Source of the DNA: Streptomyces globisporus
GTDB taxonomy: Bacteria > Actinomycetota > Actinomycetes > Streptomycetales > Streptomycetaceae
DNA: 64,000 nt
Direction: 5' to 3'
Assembly: GCA_014649555.1 (NCBI GenBank)
Contig: BMTG01000019.1
Span: 25,290 to 89,289, forward strand
Shown: positions 36,609 through 44,589 of the stretch, piece after piece
Layout: every line of letters starts with the position of its first letter
How positions within the stretch are numbered: position 1 is the first letter of the stretch
Translations under genes and position numbers: made by a program
The notes under the pieces: generated by a model
What the model saw: the letters and a program-made list of their open reading frames with translations, nothing else
Told to the model about the DNA's origin: nothing
Database searches by the model: none

Positions 36609-36776
36609 TCAGGGCCATTCGACTTCGTCGTCGGCGGCCGCGCAGATGCGGGTGAAGGGCCATTCCACGTCTTCCCCTCCCGTTGCGGAGTGGGCGGAGG
36701 CCGTGGTGAAGAGGGTGACGAGTCCGAACGTGCCGAAGAGGAGGGACAGTCGGGCAACGTGAAGTGCGGTACCCAT
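36609..36776 (-). CDS. Small exported peptide with two VEWP motifs
   Basis: A 55-residue product. Residues 1-28 look like a signal peptide: one Arg at position 9, a hydrophobic core (LSLLFGTFGLVTLF) and an ASA cleavage site. The predicted mature part of 27 residues carries DVEWPF near its start and ends in EVEWP, with one Cys between. AGGAG stands five bases before ATG 36776, which supports real translation. It leads an operon with an AhpD-like enzyme and an SDR and lies near an XRE-TPR regulator. It could be a peptide signal, a ribosomal peptide precursor or a small exported cofactor protein; none of these is proven. Confidence 0.62.
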   Translation of the reverse strand: MGTALHVARLSLLFGTFGLVTLFTTASAHSATGGEDVEWPFTRICAAADDEVEWP

Positions 36777-36856
36777 GCGAGCTCCTAGCGAGGGCGGCGT
36801 GACCGCGGGACGGTGAGACCTCGTGATGCCAGGAAGCTAGCGAATCGGACTGAGGG

Positions 36857-36889
36857 TGGCAACGATATGCCAGACTTTGGCAACTTGCC
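36857..36889. promoter_or_regulatory. Inverted TGGCAA/TTGCC operator-like motifs, site 1
   Basis: This short AT-richer stretch upstream of the peptide gene has TGGCAA at 36857, TGCCA at 36868 and the inverted pair TGGCAA-c-TTGCC at 36878-36889. The same half-sites recur at two other promoters of the island. They are candidate binding sites for the XRE-TPR regulator encoded at 37.8 kb. Confidence 0.5.
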
Positions 36890-36895
36890 TGGGTA

Positions 36896-37513
36896 TCAGC
36901 CGGACTGTCGGCCGCTGGTGAAGACGGAACGGCGAGATCCCGCGACCGCGTCGCTGAGCAGCAGGGTCTGCTCACCCAGCGTCGGGGCGGCCAGCATGTC
37001 GCGTACCGGGAGCGTGACGCCCAGCTCGCGGTTGATCCTGCGGACCAGCCGGGTGATGAGCAGGGAGTCGCCGCCGTGGGCGAAGAAATCAGCACCTTCG
37101 GAGGGGTCCGGGAAGCCGAGCAGGTCACCCCAGCCGCGCACCAGTACCTGGCGGATGTCGCCGGTGGTGACGACCGTGCGCCGGGAGCCCCGACGTGCCG
37201 AGCGCAGCCGCGTGGCATGCACCAGCGCCACCTGGTCGCCGAGGTTGCGCCGCGACAGCTCGCGCAGCGACACCGTGACGCCGAACCTCTCGGTGATCCT
37301 GCGGACCAGCCGCGTGATCAGCAGCGTGTCCCCGCCGCGCGCGAAGAAGTCCGAATGCTCGGTGAGGTCGGAGCGGCCGAGGAGCTCGCTCCACGCGCCG
37401 ACCATGAACTCCCCCACGTCACCGAGCCGGTGCTCGTTGCCGTCGGGGCCCTTCGACGCGCCGGATCCCGCGGAACGGTTCCGGCCGGAGACGGCAGAGC
37501 GGTCACTGGTCAC
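36896..37513 (-). CDS. Tandem carrier protein, two PCP-like domains
   Basis: A 205-residue protein made of two similar carrier domains and nothing else. Domain one (about residues 28-100) has FFARGGDTLLITRLVRRITE with Thr63 at the phosphopantetheine site. Domain two (about 118-190) has FFAHGGDSLLITRLVRRINR with Ser150. The near-identical motifs point to internal duplication. Only domain two has the usual Ser; Thr is not normally modified, so domain one may be a non-loaded partner. The GTG start has GGAGG upstream. No adenylation enzyme sits next to it, so the acyl group it carries is unknown. Operator-like motifs lie in front of it. Confidence 0.83.
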   Translation of the reverse strand: MTSDRSAVSGRNRSAGSGASKGPDGNEHRLGDVGEFMVGAWSELLGRSDLTEHSDFFARGGDTLLITRLVRRITERFGVTVSLRELSRRNLGDQVALVHATRLRSARRGSRRTVVTTGDIRQVLVRGWGDLLGFPDPSEGADFFAHGGDSLLITRLVRRINRELGVTLPVRDMLAAPTLGEQTLLLSDAVAGSRRSVFTSGRQSG

Positions 37514-37582
37514 TTTCGCCACCTCCATGGGCATGTGTCGGCTGCATCGGCTTCCCGCCACGGTACGGGAGCACATGTTGCA

Positions 37583-37731
37583 TGGCAATACCTTTCCAAG
37601 TCGGTGGCAACCCTCCTTGCCATCCACCCGCCGCAGTTGGGCGAGATGTGTAGGCAGTCGAGGTCGGCAGGTTTGCCAAGCCGCGCGCGACCGGCATACT
37701 CTCTGGCACAACTGGAATGAGTAGCGTGGCA
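37583..37731. promoter_or_regulatory. Inverted TGGCAA/TTGCC operator-like motifs, site 2
   Basis: In the divergent region between the tandem carrier gene and the XRE-TPR regulator gene, TGGCAA occurs at 37583 and 37605, TTGCCA at 37617 (forming TGGCAA-n6-TTGCCA) and TTGCCAA at 37673, with partial copies TGGCA at 37704 and 37727. This is the densest cluster of the motif and is where autoregulation and control of the carrier gene would act. Confidence 0.5.
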
Positions 37732-37793
37732 GGCCACGGGGACCGGGCCGGGCCAGGAACCTTCGTCCTCCATCTATTCGCTGGGGCGTGCAC

Positions 37794-39029
37794 GTGTTGG
37801 AGCAGCCATCTTTCGGCCGTCGCCTGAGGCAGCTGAGGACCGAGCGGGGTCTTTCCCAGGCCGCGCTTGCGGGGGACGGCATGTCTACGGGCTATCTCTC
37901 GCGCCTGGAGTCGGGCGCCCGGCAGCCCTCCGATCGCGCCGTCGCCCACCTGGCCGGACAACTCGGCATCAGCCCGTCGGAGTTCGAAGGCTCCCGGGCC
38001 ACCTCGCTCGCCCAGATCCTCTCCCTCTCCACTTCCCTGGAGTCCGACGAGACCAGTGAGCTTCTCGCCGAGGCGGTACGTTCCGCGCATGGCCAGGATC
38101 CGATGCTCCGCTGGCAGGCCCTGTGGCTGCTGGGACAGTGGAAGCGCCGGCACGGCGACTCGGCCGGCGAGCACGGCTACCTCCAGCGTCTGGTGACGCT
38201 GAGTGAGGAGATCGGCCTGGCCGAGTTGCGCGCACGGGCCCTGACCCAGTTCGCCCGGTCGCTGCGGGTACTGGGCGAGATCGTTCCGGCGGTGGAGGCC
38301 GCCGCCGCCGCCCACCGGCTCGCGGTGGACCATGCGCTGTCCAGCCAGGACAGGGCCGCTTCGCTGCTGGTTCTGGTGTCGGTGGAGGCCGAGGCGGGAC
38401 GGATGCCCGATGCCCGGCGCCACGCCGACGAACTGACCGTCCTGGTGAGGGGACGGTCCGACACTCTGTGGGCCGAGGCGTTGTGGACGGCGGGCGCGTT
38501 GAAGGTGCGGCAGGGCGAGTTCGCCGCGGCCGAGGTCCTTTTCCAGGAGGCTCTGGACGGGTTCGACAGCCGGGAGAACCTGACGATCTGGCTGCGGCTG
38601 CGCATCGCGATGGCCGAACTCCACCTGCAGAAACTTCCCCCCGAGCCCGACGCCGCGCAGCTCTGCATCGAGGCGGCGGAGGCGGCCCTTCCCTTCGCCC
38701 GCACATCCGCTCTGGAACAGTCCCTCGCCGCTCTGCGGGCGCGCCTCGCCTTCCATGAGGGCAGGTTCGCCGATGCCCGCGCGTTGTTGGAGAGGCTCGG
38801 CAGGACCGAGCTCCGGCTGCCCTATCAGAGCCGGATCCGCCTGGAGGTCCTCGGTCATCAGCTGCGCATCCTGAGCGGGGAGGAGGAGGAAGGCCTGGCC
38901 GGCCTCCAGCTCCTGGCCGAGGAGGCGCAGGAGAACTCCAACATCAACCTCGCCGCGGAGATCTGGCGGCTCGCGGCGGAATGCCTGATGCGGGCGCGCG
39001 GGAAGGTCCGCGGCGCCACCGGCGGCTGA
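37794..39029 (+). CDS. XRE-family regulator with TPR-like domain
   Basis: A 411-residue transcriptional regulator. Residues about 5-60 are a Cro/CI-type helix-turn-helix: FGRRLRQLRTERGLSQAAL, then STGYLSRLESGARQPSD and LAGQLGISPSEF. The rest is an all-helical tetratricopeptide-like array. This architecture is shared with the peptide-binding RRNPP regulators and with many actinomycete XRE-TPR proteins. A GTG at 37794 was preferred to one at 37788 for spacing from GGGG. It is divergent from the tandem carrier gene, and repeated TGGCAA sites flank it. A ligand is not known; the exported peptide gene one kilobase away is a candidate. Confidence 0.82.
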   Translation: MLEQPSFGRRLRQLRTERGLSQAALAGDGMSTGYLSRLESGARQPSDRAVAHLAGQLGISPSEFEGSRATSLAQILSLSTSLESDETSELLAEAVRSAHGQDPMLRWQALWLLGQWKRRHGDSAGEHGYLQRLVTLSEEIGLAELRARALTQFARSLRVLGEIVPAVEAAAAAHRLAVDHALSSQDRAASLLVLVSVEAEAGRMPDARRHADELTVLVRGRSDTLWAEALWTAGALKVRQGEFAAAEVLFQEALDGFDSRENLTIWLRLRIAMAELHLQKLPPEPDAAQLCIEAAEAALPFARTSALEQSLAALRARLAFHEGRFADARALLERLGRTELRLPYQSRIRLEVLGHQLRILSGEEEEGLAGLQLLAEEAQENSNINLAAEIWRLAAECLMRARGKVRGATGG

Positions 39030-39555
39030 CGCCGCGCCGGTTCGCGAGGTCCACCGCGCCGCCGTGGCCACCGCCGTCGGCGTGAGGCGCCGGCGTGTGC
39101 CGCCCCCCACGGTTGCTCGCCCCCGGTGGTGCATCTGTTGGCACATATGTACCTCCTGCACAGTCAATTGTTGCCAAAATTGTCGAACCGAATGGCAATT
39201 GCTTGCCTTTGCTGAAGAGGCGTGCTGATATGCAAGCCAAGTAGCCTCCTCCGATCTCGGGCGGCCATATGGGAAACATCGAGTTGAGCGGCGAAGGCGT
39301 TCGTCAGTGCTGCCGTTCTGGCCAGGCAACCGATGCCGATGGGGATGGCAAGATTTTGCCGAAAACCGATACATGTCTGTCCGTCCCGGACAGCCTTCGA
39401 CCCCTGGGTGACACTGCTCCGCCATGGCTCCGGTTTCTCGTCGCCCGGCCGACGGACCGCACCGTCCGGAACGAGGCGCCGGTGTGCGTCCGCTGATGGG
39501 CACAGCGGCCTCGGCCGCAGCAGGTTCCCACCGAGAAGAATGCCGAGGCCCAGCC
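39030..39555. promoter_or_regulatory. Intergenic region with operator-like motifs, site 3
   Basis: These 526 bases between the regulator and the proline-dehydrogenase-like gene hold no convincing gene. They include AT-richer stretches with TTGGCA at 39138, TTGCCAA at 39171, the pair TGGCAA-n4-TTGCC at 39193-39207, and another pair TGGCAA-n4-TTGCC at 39346-39360. They probably form the promoter of the gene at 39556. Confidence 0.5.
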
Positions 39556-40530
39556 GTGAACCACGACATGTCCCAGCGTGCCTTGCTGGAGGCGGCGGCC
39601 GAGGGGTTGCGGCGGCTGGCCGGCGACGCGCGGTGCCGGAGCGTTTCGGCCGCGCCCTCCTCGGCATTGAGGGACATGTTCTCCCCCGCCGCCCGCCGGT
39701 ACGTGCTCGCCTCGGACCGCGCGGGGTTCTTCGAGCAGGCTGTCCGGCTGCGCTCCCGGGGGTACCGGGTGAGCGCGGAGTTCGTCGGCCCCGATCAGGG
39801 AGCCACCGACGCCCTCCACGCGGAGCACGTGGTCGAAGAGCACCTGAGGCTGCTCGATCAGGAACCGGCCCCTGACCGGATCGGTGTGGATATCTCCCGG
39901 ATCGGCCTCGCCCACTCGGCGCAGACGGCCCTGCGCAACACCGGGCGGCTGGCTGCCGCTGCGGCGCTCCGCGGGAGCGAGGTCGTCCTGCTCATGGAGG
40001 GGTCCGAGGACATCGACACCGTGCTGGCCGTCCATGACGCCCTGGTGAACCGTTACGACAACGTGGGGATCACCCTTCAGACGCACCTGCACCGCACCGT
40101 GGACGACGCCATGGCGGTCGCGGGCCCTGGCCGCACCGTGCGGCTGGTCATGGGCTCCTCGGCCGAGCCCGCCGGCACCGCTCTGTCCCGGGGCCCCGCT
40201 CTGGAGGACCGGTACCTCGACCTCGCGGAGCTTCTCGTGGACCGTGGCGTCCGGCTGAGTCTGGCCACTCCGGACGCCGAGGTCCTGGCCGGGGCGCAGG
40301 AGCGTGGTCTGCTCGAACGCGTCCAGGACATCGAGATGCTCTACGGTGTGCGGCCCGAGCTGCTGCGCCGCCACCGGGCGGCGGGCCGCCCCTGTCGCAT
40401 CCATGCGGCCTACGGGATGAACTGGTGGCTTCCCCTGCTGCGGAGGCTGGCCGACAACCCGCCGATGGTGCTCAACGCCCTGGCCGACATCGGCCGGGAC
40501 CGGGAGCCCGTCGCCCACCAGGCGTACTGA
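39556..40530 (+). CDS. Proline dehydrogenase-like flavoenzyme
   Basis: A 324-residue protein that resembles the single-domain proline dehydrogenase TIM barrel. Points of similarity are VGITLQTHLHRTVDDA (the QxxL strand), the Arg-rich segment before it, and the C-terminal RIHAAYGMNWWLPLLRRLADNP, which parallels the YGxxWxxxxxRRLxExP substrate-binding helix. The N-terminal third (FFEQAVRLRSRGYRVSAEFVG) also fits. It may oxidise proline or another cyclic amino acid, free or carrier-bound; the nearby tandem carrier protein makes the second option attractive. GTG 39556 has GAGG upstream. No second pathway enzyme of proline catabolism is adjacent. Confidence 0.68.
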   Translation: MNHDMSQRALLEAAAEGLRRLAGDARCRSVSAAPSSALRDMFSPAARRYVLASDRAGFFEQAVRLRSRGYRVSAEFVGPDQGATDALHAEHVVEEHLRLLDQEPAPDRIGVDISRIGLAHSAQTALRNTGRLAAAAALRGSEVVLLMEGSEDIDTVLAVHDALVNRYDNVGITLQTHLHRTVDDAMAVAGPGRTVRLVMGSSAEPAGTALSRGPALEDRYLDLAELLVDRGVRLSLATPDAEVLAGAQERGLLERVQDIEMLYGVRPELLRRHRAAGRPCRIHAAYGMNWWLPLLRRLADNPPMVLNALADIGRDREPVAHQAY

Positions 40531-40532
40531 CC

Positions 40533-40572
40533 CGCCCCGGGCCGCGATCCGCGGGGCACCGGCCCCGGGGCG
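40533..40572. terminator. GC-rich hairpin between convergent genes
   Basis: The outer arms cgccccggg (40533-40541) and cccggggcg (40564-40572) pair over 9 bases, and the loop contains a second hairpin, ccgcg-atc-cgcgg. It lies between the proline-dehydrogenase-like gene and the E11-type gene and separates the accessory island from the enediyne core. Confidence 0.6.
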
Positions 40573-40576
40573 CCGG

Positions 40577-41380
40577 TCAGCTCCCGGTCGCCGCGAACTG
40601 CCCGGGCCTGCGCCCCTCGCCCGCCGGCCCCCGGTAGGCCTGGGCGATGTCCAGCCACTTCTCCGCCTCCTGACCAGACGCGGTCAGGGCGAGGTCGTCG
40701 CGGTGGCGGCGCCGGGTGACCAGCAGGCAGAAGTCGTGCGCGGGACCGCTGACCGTCTCGGTGGCGTCCTCGGGGCCGACCGTCCAGACCTCGCCCGAGG
40801 GGGCGGTGAGCTCGAAGCGGAACGGCGCGGCCGGCGGCGTCAGACCGTGGGACTCGTAGCCGAAGTCGCGTGTCAGCCAGGCGAAGTCGACGATGTTGCG
40901 AAGCCGCTCGGTGGGTGTGCGCCGGACACCCAGGGCGTCGGCGACGTCCTGGCCGTGGGCGAACACCTCCATGATCCCGGCGCAGCCCAGAACGACCGGC
41001 GGCAGCGGGTTGACCAGCCACGGAACCACCTGGCCGGCGGGGACCGCGGCGAGCGCCTCGACCGAGGCCCGCCCCATGCCCCGGAAGCGGGTGAGCAGTT
41101 CCTGCGGCGGGAAGCCCTTGAACTGCTGCAGGGCCGCGTTGACCGCTCCGTCGAAGTTGCCTGCCGCGGCGGCCGTGACGGCCTTGAACTCCTCCGGCGC
41201 CGCCGCCGCGGTCCTGGCCAGGTTGAAGACGAAGGTGAGGTGGGCGATCTGGTCGGTGACGGTCCAGCCGGGCGCCGGCGTCGGAGTGTTCCAGGCTTCG
41301 TCGTCGATCTTCTCGACCAGCTGCGCCAGCTCCTCGATGTCGGTGGCCAGGTGCTTGAGGACGTCGTCGAGCGAATTCAT
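40577..41380 (-). CDS. sgcE11: DinB/MDMPI-like metal-binding protein (SgcE11 type)
   Basis: A 267-residue protein with an N-terminal mycothiol-dependent maleylpyruvate-isomerase-like four-helix bundle of the TIGR03084 kind. Metal-site candidates are the His in TVTDQIAHLTFVFNLA and the His/Asp in MEVFAHGQDVADAL. The first line reads like an uncharacterised thiol-dependent enzyme. Its place directly downstream of the E10 thioesterase fits E11 of the C-1027 numbering, which I assign by position, with moderate certainty. Function in enediyne synthesis is unknown; thiol-dependent isomerisation or detoxification is possible. ATG 41380 is used. Confidence 0.68.
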   Translation of the reverse strand: MNSLDDVLKHLATDIEELAQLVEKIDDEAWNTPTPAPGWTVTDQIAHLTFVFNLARTAAAAPEEFKAVTAAAAGNFDGAVNAALQQFKGFPPQELLTRFRGMGRASVEALAAVPAGQVVPWLVNPLPPVVLGCAGIMEVFAHGQDVADALGVRRTPTERLRNIVDFAWLTRDFGYESHGLTPPAAPFRFELTAPSGEVWTVGPEDATETVSGPAHDFCLLVTRRRHRDDLALTASGQEAEKWLDIAQAYRGPAGEGRRPGQFAATGS

Positions 41381-41482
41381 CTCGTACTTCCTTCACTGGG
41401 GGTGTTCCGGGCTGGGACGGATGTCCCACCGGGTGGGCCGGCGGCCGGCGGAAGCGCCGTCGCGGAGCGTCGGCGACAGTCG

Positions 41483-41953
41483 CTAGGCGGCGCGTCCCGC
41501 GTAGGAGCCGGCCCGGTCGGAATAGGGCGCGAGCGCCTCGGCCAGGGCTTCGGGTATCAGGGTCGGCACGGTCGCCGTGTTGGGGCCGCGCATGCAGGCG
41601 ATGCGCTGGCGTCCCCGCGCCACCAGGGTCTCGCCGCCGTCGTCGCCCAGCTTGATGTAGTCGAAGGTGAACTCCAGCTGGGTCTGCCGCAGCTCCGAGA
41701 GCCTCATCCGGATCGACAGCTCGTCGAAGGCGGTGATCTCCGCGAAGAACTCGCAGTCCACCTTGAGGGTGAAGAGCTTGAGGTCCTCCTGGACCTCGGC
41801 GAGCACCGAAGGCGCCCTCTCCTTGAGAAAGAGTTCCCGGCAACGCCCTTGCCAACGAAGGTAGTTGACGTAGTAGACGTTGCCGACGAGGTTCGTCTCC
41901 TCGAAGCCGACGGTGTGGCGGAGCTCGAAGTAGTCAGGATTCGTCGCGGTCAT
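41483..41953 (-). CDS. sgcE10: Enediyne thioesterase (E10/TEBC)
   Basis: A 156-residue hotdog-fold thioesterase of the CalE7/DynE7/SgcE10 family. The characteristic core is FEETNLVGNVYYVNYLRWQGRCRE, with Asn25, Tyr28 and Arg37 in the region that forms the active site of this acid-base-independent family, and a conserved C-terminal RIACMRG. It releases the nascent polyene from the PKSE carrier domain and is one of the five genes found in every enediyne cluster. Length and motif match without gaps by eye. It lies between the E11- and E9-type genes on the same strand. Confidence 0.95.
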   Translation of the reverse strand: MTATNPDYFELRHTVGFEETNLVGNVYYVNYLRWQGRCRELFLKERAPSVLAEVQEDLKLFTLKVDCEFFAEITAFDELSIRMRLSELRQTQLEFTFDYIKLGDDGGETLVARGRQRIACMRGPNTATVPTLIPEALAEALAPYSDRAGSYAGRAA

Positions 41954-42089
41954 AGGTCTGTGCCCTTCGTCGTCGGGGCCGGTCGTCGCACCGAGTTGCG
42001 TGAAGCAACTCACTGGTCGCGATGGCCTGCGGGGTCGGTGGCCCGCGCTCCGGGCGGAGAGTGCGGGCGGGGTGCCGGCCGGCGCGGGG

Positions 42090-43745
42090 TCAGCCGCGCG
42101 CCGACGGCAGCAGGGGAAGGACCCTCTCGCGGCCGCTCGTGGAGCCGTCGGGGGCCGGTGCGCCGTAGGTGACGGAGATACCCCGGCTCTGCGCGGCGCG
42201 CACGATCCCCGGCATCGCGCGTTCGGCGAGCGCCGCGATGGTCATCGCGGGATTGACCGTCAGCGCGCCGGGAACCGACGAGCCGTCGGTGACGAAGATC
42301 CCCGGGTGGTCGCGGAGCTCGTTGCTGTCGTCCAGGGCGGATGTGTGGGGGTCGTCGCCCATCCGGCAGGAGGAGAGCGGGTGGACGGTGTAGGCGCCGA
42401 CGAGGTCGTTGGTCCAGGGCATGACCTTGGCCAGGCCGTCCTTCTCCAGGATCTCCTTGACCTCGGCGTCGGAGGCGGCCCAGGCGCCCAGGGTGTTCTT
42501 CGTCGGGTCGTAGCGCAGGTTGCCCCGGCCGAGCATCTGCTGGGAGATGCGGTGGGCGTTACCGGTGGCGGGAGGGGGGCCGAAGACGCCTTCGTTGTCG
42601 TCCTCGATCATCGTGAAGATCGTGAGCCAGGAGGTCCACTGCTTCAGGATCTCCTTCTTCTCCTTGCCGAACCAGGAGGGGCCGGTGGCGCCGGGCACCT
42701 GGGCGAGGATCGTGCCGAGGCCCGGCGGGAAGTAGAGCTGTTCCAGGGAGTAGCGGGAGTACTCGGGCAACGAGCCGTCCAGCCTGTCCCAGCTCGCCAC
42801 TGTGGGTCCCTTGCCGATCTGGTTGGCCGCGTAGGCGAGCCCGTCGCCCCGGTCCAGGCCGAACAGCTCGGCCGCCTTGGCCTCGTCGATGATGGCGGTG
42901 TTGAGCCGCTCGCCGTTGCCGGAGAAGTAGCGTCCGACCGCTCGTGGCATGGTGCCCAGGTGGGCCTCGCTGCGCTGGAGGATCACCGGGGTCGCGCCCG
43001 CGCCGGCCGCCATCACCACGATCTTCGCCTCGATGACGCCGCTGCCCGCCTGGAGGCGGTAGTCGTCGTCGTGCACGACGTTGTAGTGCACCCGGTAGGA
43101 GCCGTCGGGGGTGCGCGAGAGGTGCTGGACCTCGTGCAACGGGCGGATGCGCGCCCCATGGGCGATGGCGGCGGGCAGGTAGTTGACCAGCAGGGACTGC
43201 TTGGCCTCGAAGCGGCAGCCGGCCATCATCCAGTTGCAGTTCACGCACTTGGTGTTGTCGATGGCGACGGCGAGGGGGTTGGCGGTGCGGCCGGCGTGGT
43301 TGCACGCCGCGGCCCACAGTCCGCCGGCGTAACTCACGTCGTTCCAGTCCTGCCGGGTCACGGAGAGGGACTCCTCGACACGGTCGTACCAGGGGTCCAG
43401 GGTTTCGCGGCTCACCGCCTGCGGCCACATCCGGCGTCCTATGGATCCCTGCCGGTCGAAGACGAAGCGCGGGGCCCGGGGCATCGCGGCGAAGTAGACG
43501 ACGCTGCCGCCGCCCACACAGTTCCCGCCGAGGATGCTCATGCCGTCCCCGACCGTGAAGTCGAACGCCCTCGTGTACGAGGAGCCGAGCTTGTAGTCGT
43601 GCTCGAACTCCTTGCTCTCCAGCCACGGCCCGCGTTCCAGGACGGTGACGTCGGCGCCCCCCGCCGCCAGGTGGTAGGCGGCGATGGCACCGCCGAATCC
43701 GCTGCCGATGACGAGGACGTCCGTGCGCTCGGCCGTGGTGCTCAT
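42090..43745 (-). CDS. sgcE9: GMC-type FAD oxidoreductase (SgcE9 type)
   Basis: A 551-residue glucose-methanol-choline oxidoreductase, close in layout to cholesterol oxidases. Visible are the FAD loop VLVIGSGFGGAIAAYHLAAGG, GGNCVGGGSVVYFAAMPRAP, a Cys-rich stretch TKCVNCNWMMAGC, AAGAGATPVILQRS and the C-terminal DGSSVPGALTVNPAMTIAALAERA. The His of VGAYTVHPLSSCRMG is a likely catalytic residue. E9 homologues are conserved in 9-membered enediyne clusters and are thought to act on the core. The ATG overlaps the stop of the E8-type gene by four bases (ATGA). Confidence 0.88.
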   Translation of the reverse strand: MSTTAERTDVLVIGSGFGGAIAAYHLAAGGADVTVLERGPWLESKEFEHDYKLGSSYTRAFDFTVGDGMSILGGNCVGGGSVVYFAAMPRAPRFVFDRQGSIGRRMWPQAVSRETLDPWYDRVEESLSVTRQDWNDVSYAGGLWAAACNHAGRTANPLAVAIDNTKCVNCNWMMAGCRFEAKQSLLVNYLPAAIAHGARIRPLHEVQHLSRTPDGSYRVHYNVVHDDDYRLQAGSGVIEAKIVVMAAGAGATPVILQRSEAHLGTMPRAVGRYFSGNGERLNTAIIDEAKAAELFGLDRGDGLAYAANQIGKGPTVASWDRLDGSLPEYSRYSLEQLYFPPGLGTILAQVPGATGPSWFGKEKKEILKQWTSWLTIFTMIEDDNEGVFGPPPATGNAHRISQQMLGRGNLRYDPTKNTLGAWAASDAEVKEILEKDGLAKVMPWTNDLVGAYTVHPLSSCRMGDDPHTSALDDSNELRDHPGIFVTDGSSVPGALTVNPAMTIAALAERAMPGIVRAAQSRGISVTYGAPAPDGSTSGRERVLPLLPSARG

Positions 43746-44332
43746 GCGGGGCTCCCGGTGGACGTGGTGTCGGGGTGGAGGCGGGCGAACTCACGCCCGT
43801 AGCTGTAATCCTTGAAGCGCCACAGGCCGTCGGCGTCCGGCATGCTCAGGCCCATGGCCTCCAGTCCCGGATGGCCGTCCTCCATCGCCTGTGCCGTGTT
43901 GAGGTGCGCGGCCGAATCGAAGGCCATGTTGCAGAAGAGGGACAGCAGCACCCAGAACTCCTTCTCGGGGTGGCCGGGTGTCGTCAGCCGCTGGATCAGC
44001 GCGGCCCGGTCCGGGTAGTCGAGCGCCACGAAGGGCGGGACCGTCGGGTCGGGAGCCAGGCGCCGCTCCGTCGCGTAGGCCAGCGCGTGCTCGTTCACCA
44101 GGCGCACCAGGTCGTCCAGACCCTCGTGGATGCCGGTCGCATCCCATTGCAGGAGCTCCAGGGCTCCCGCCTGGACGGCGCCACCGCCGGTGGACACCCC
44201 CGCGATGGCCCGGTCGTCCGCGAAGCGCTTCTGGCCCGGCACGATCGTGTCCGCGTAGGCCTCCAGGGTCATGGTCCGGATATCGCCGGCCGGCGCCCCT
44301 CGCTCATTGTCGTCGCGCAACTCGCTCTCCAT
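43742..44332 (-). CDS. sgcE8: DUF5987-type partner of GMC oxidoreductase (SgcE8 type)
   Basis: A 196-residue protein that begins with MTLEAYADTIVPGQKRFADD from residue 21, the pattern of gluconate 2-dehydrogenase subunit 3-like small partners of GMC enzymes, and has LLSLFCNMAFDSAAHLN and SYGREFARLHP. It probably forms a complex with the E9-type protein, whose gene overlaps it by four bases. No signal peptide is seen, unlike many subunit 3 proteins. E8 is my positional assignment. ATG 44332 is the first in frame. The regulator genes R1 and R2 start divergently about 257 bases away. Confidence 0.75.
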   Translation of the reverse strand: MESELRDDNERGAPAGDIRTMTLEAYADTIVPGQKRFADDRAIAGVSTGGGAVQAGALELLQWDATGIHEGLDDLVRLVNEHALAYATERRLAPDPTVPPFVALDYPDRAALIQRLTTPGHPEKEFWVLLSLFCNMAFDSAAHLNTAQAMEDGHPGLEAMGLSMPDADGLWRFKDYSYGREFARLHPDTTSTGSPA

Positions 44333-44589
44333 TCTCGCAGTCCGGAGTGGGATGCCTTGTGGCGAGGAGAAAGCTAGGTTCGTTCGACCGGTTCAAGCAA
44401 CTAGCCAAAGTCGAGGCGACCTTGAAACCGACTCCACGGAGTTGGCGCGAAGCGGCGGATGGATTACACGCGCGGGCGAGCGGCTCACTAGTCTGGCCGC
44501 ACGGATGTCTTCATCACCTGCACGTGGAAAAGCTTCTGCACGGGCACCGCATGTGGAAGTGAGCCCTGGTCTCATGTCTTGGGGGAAAC

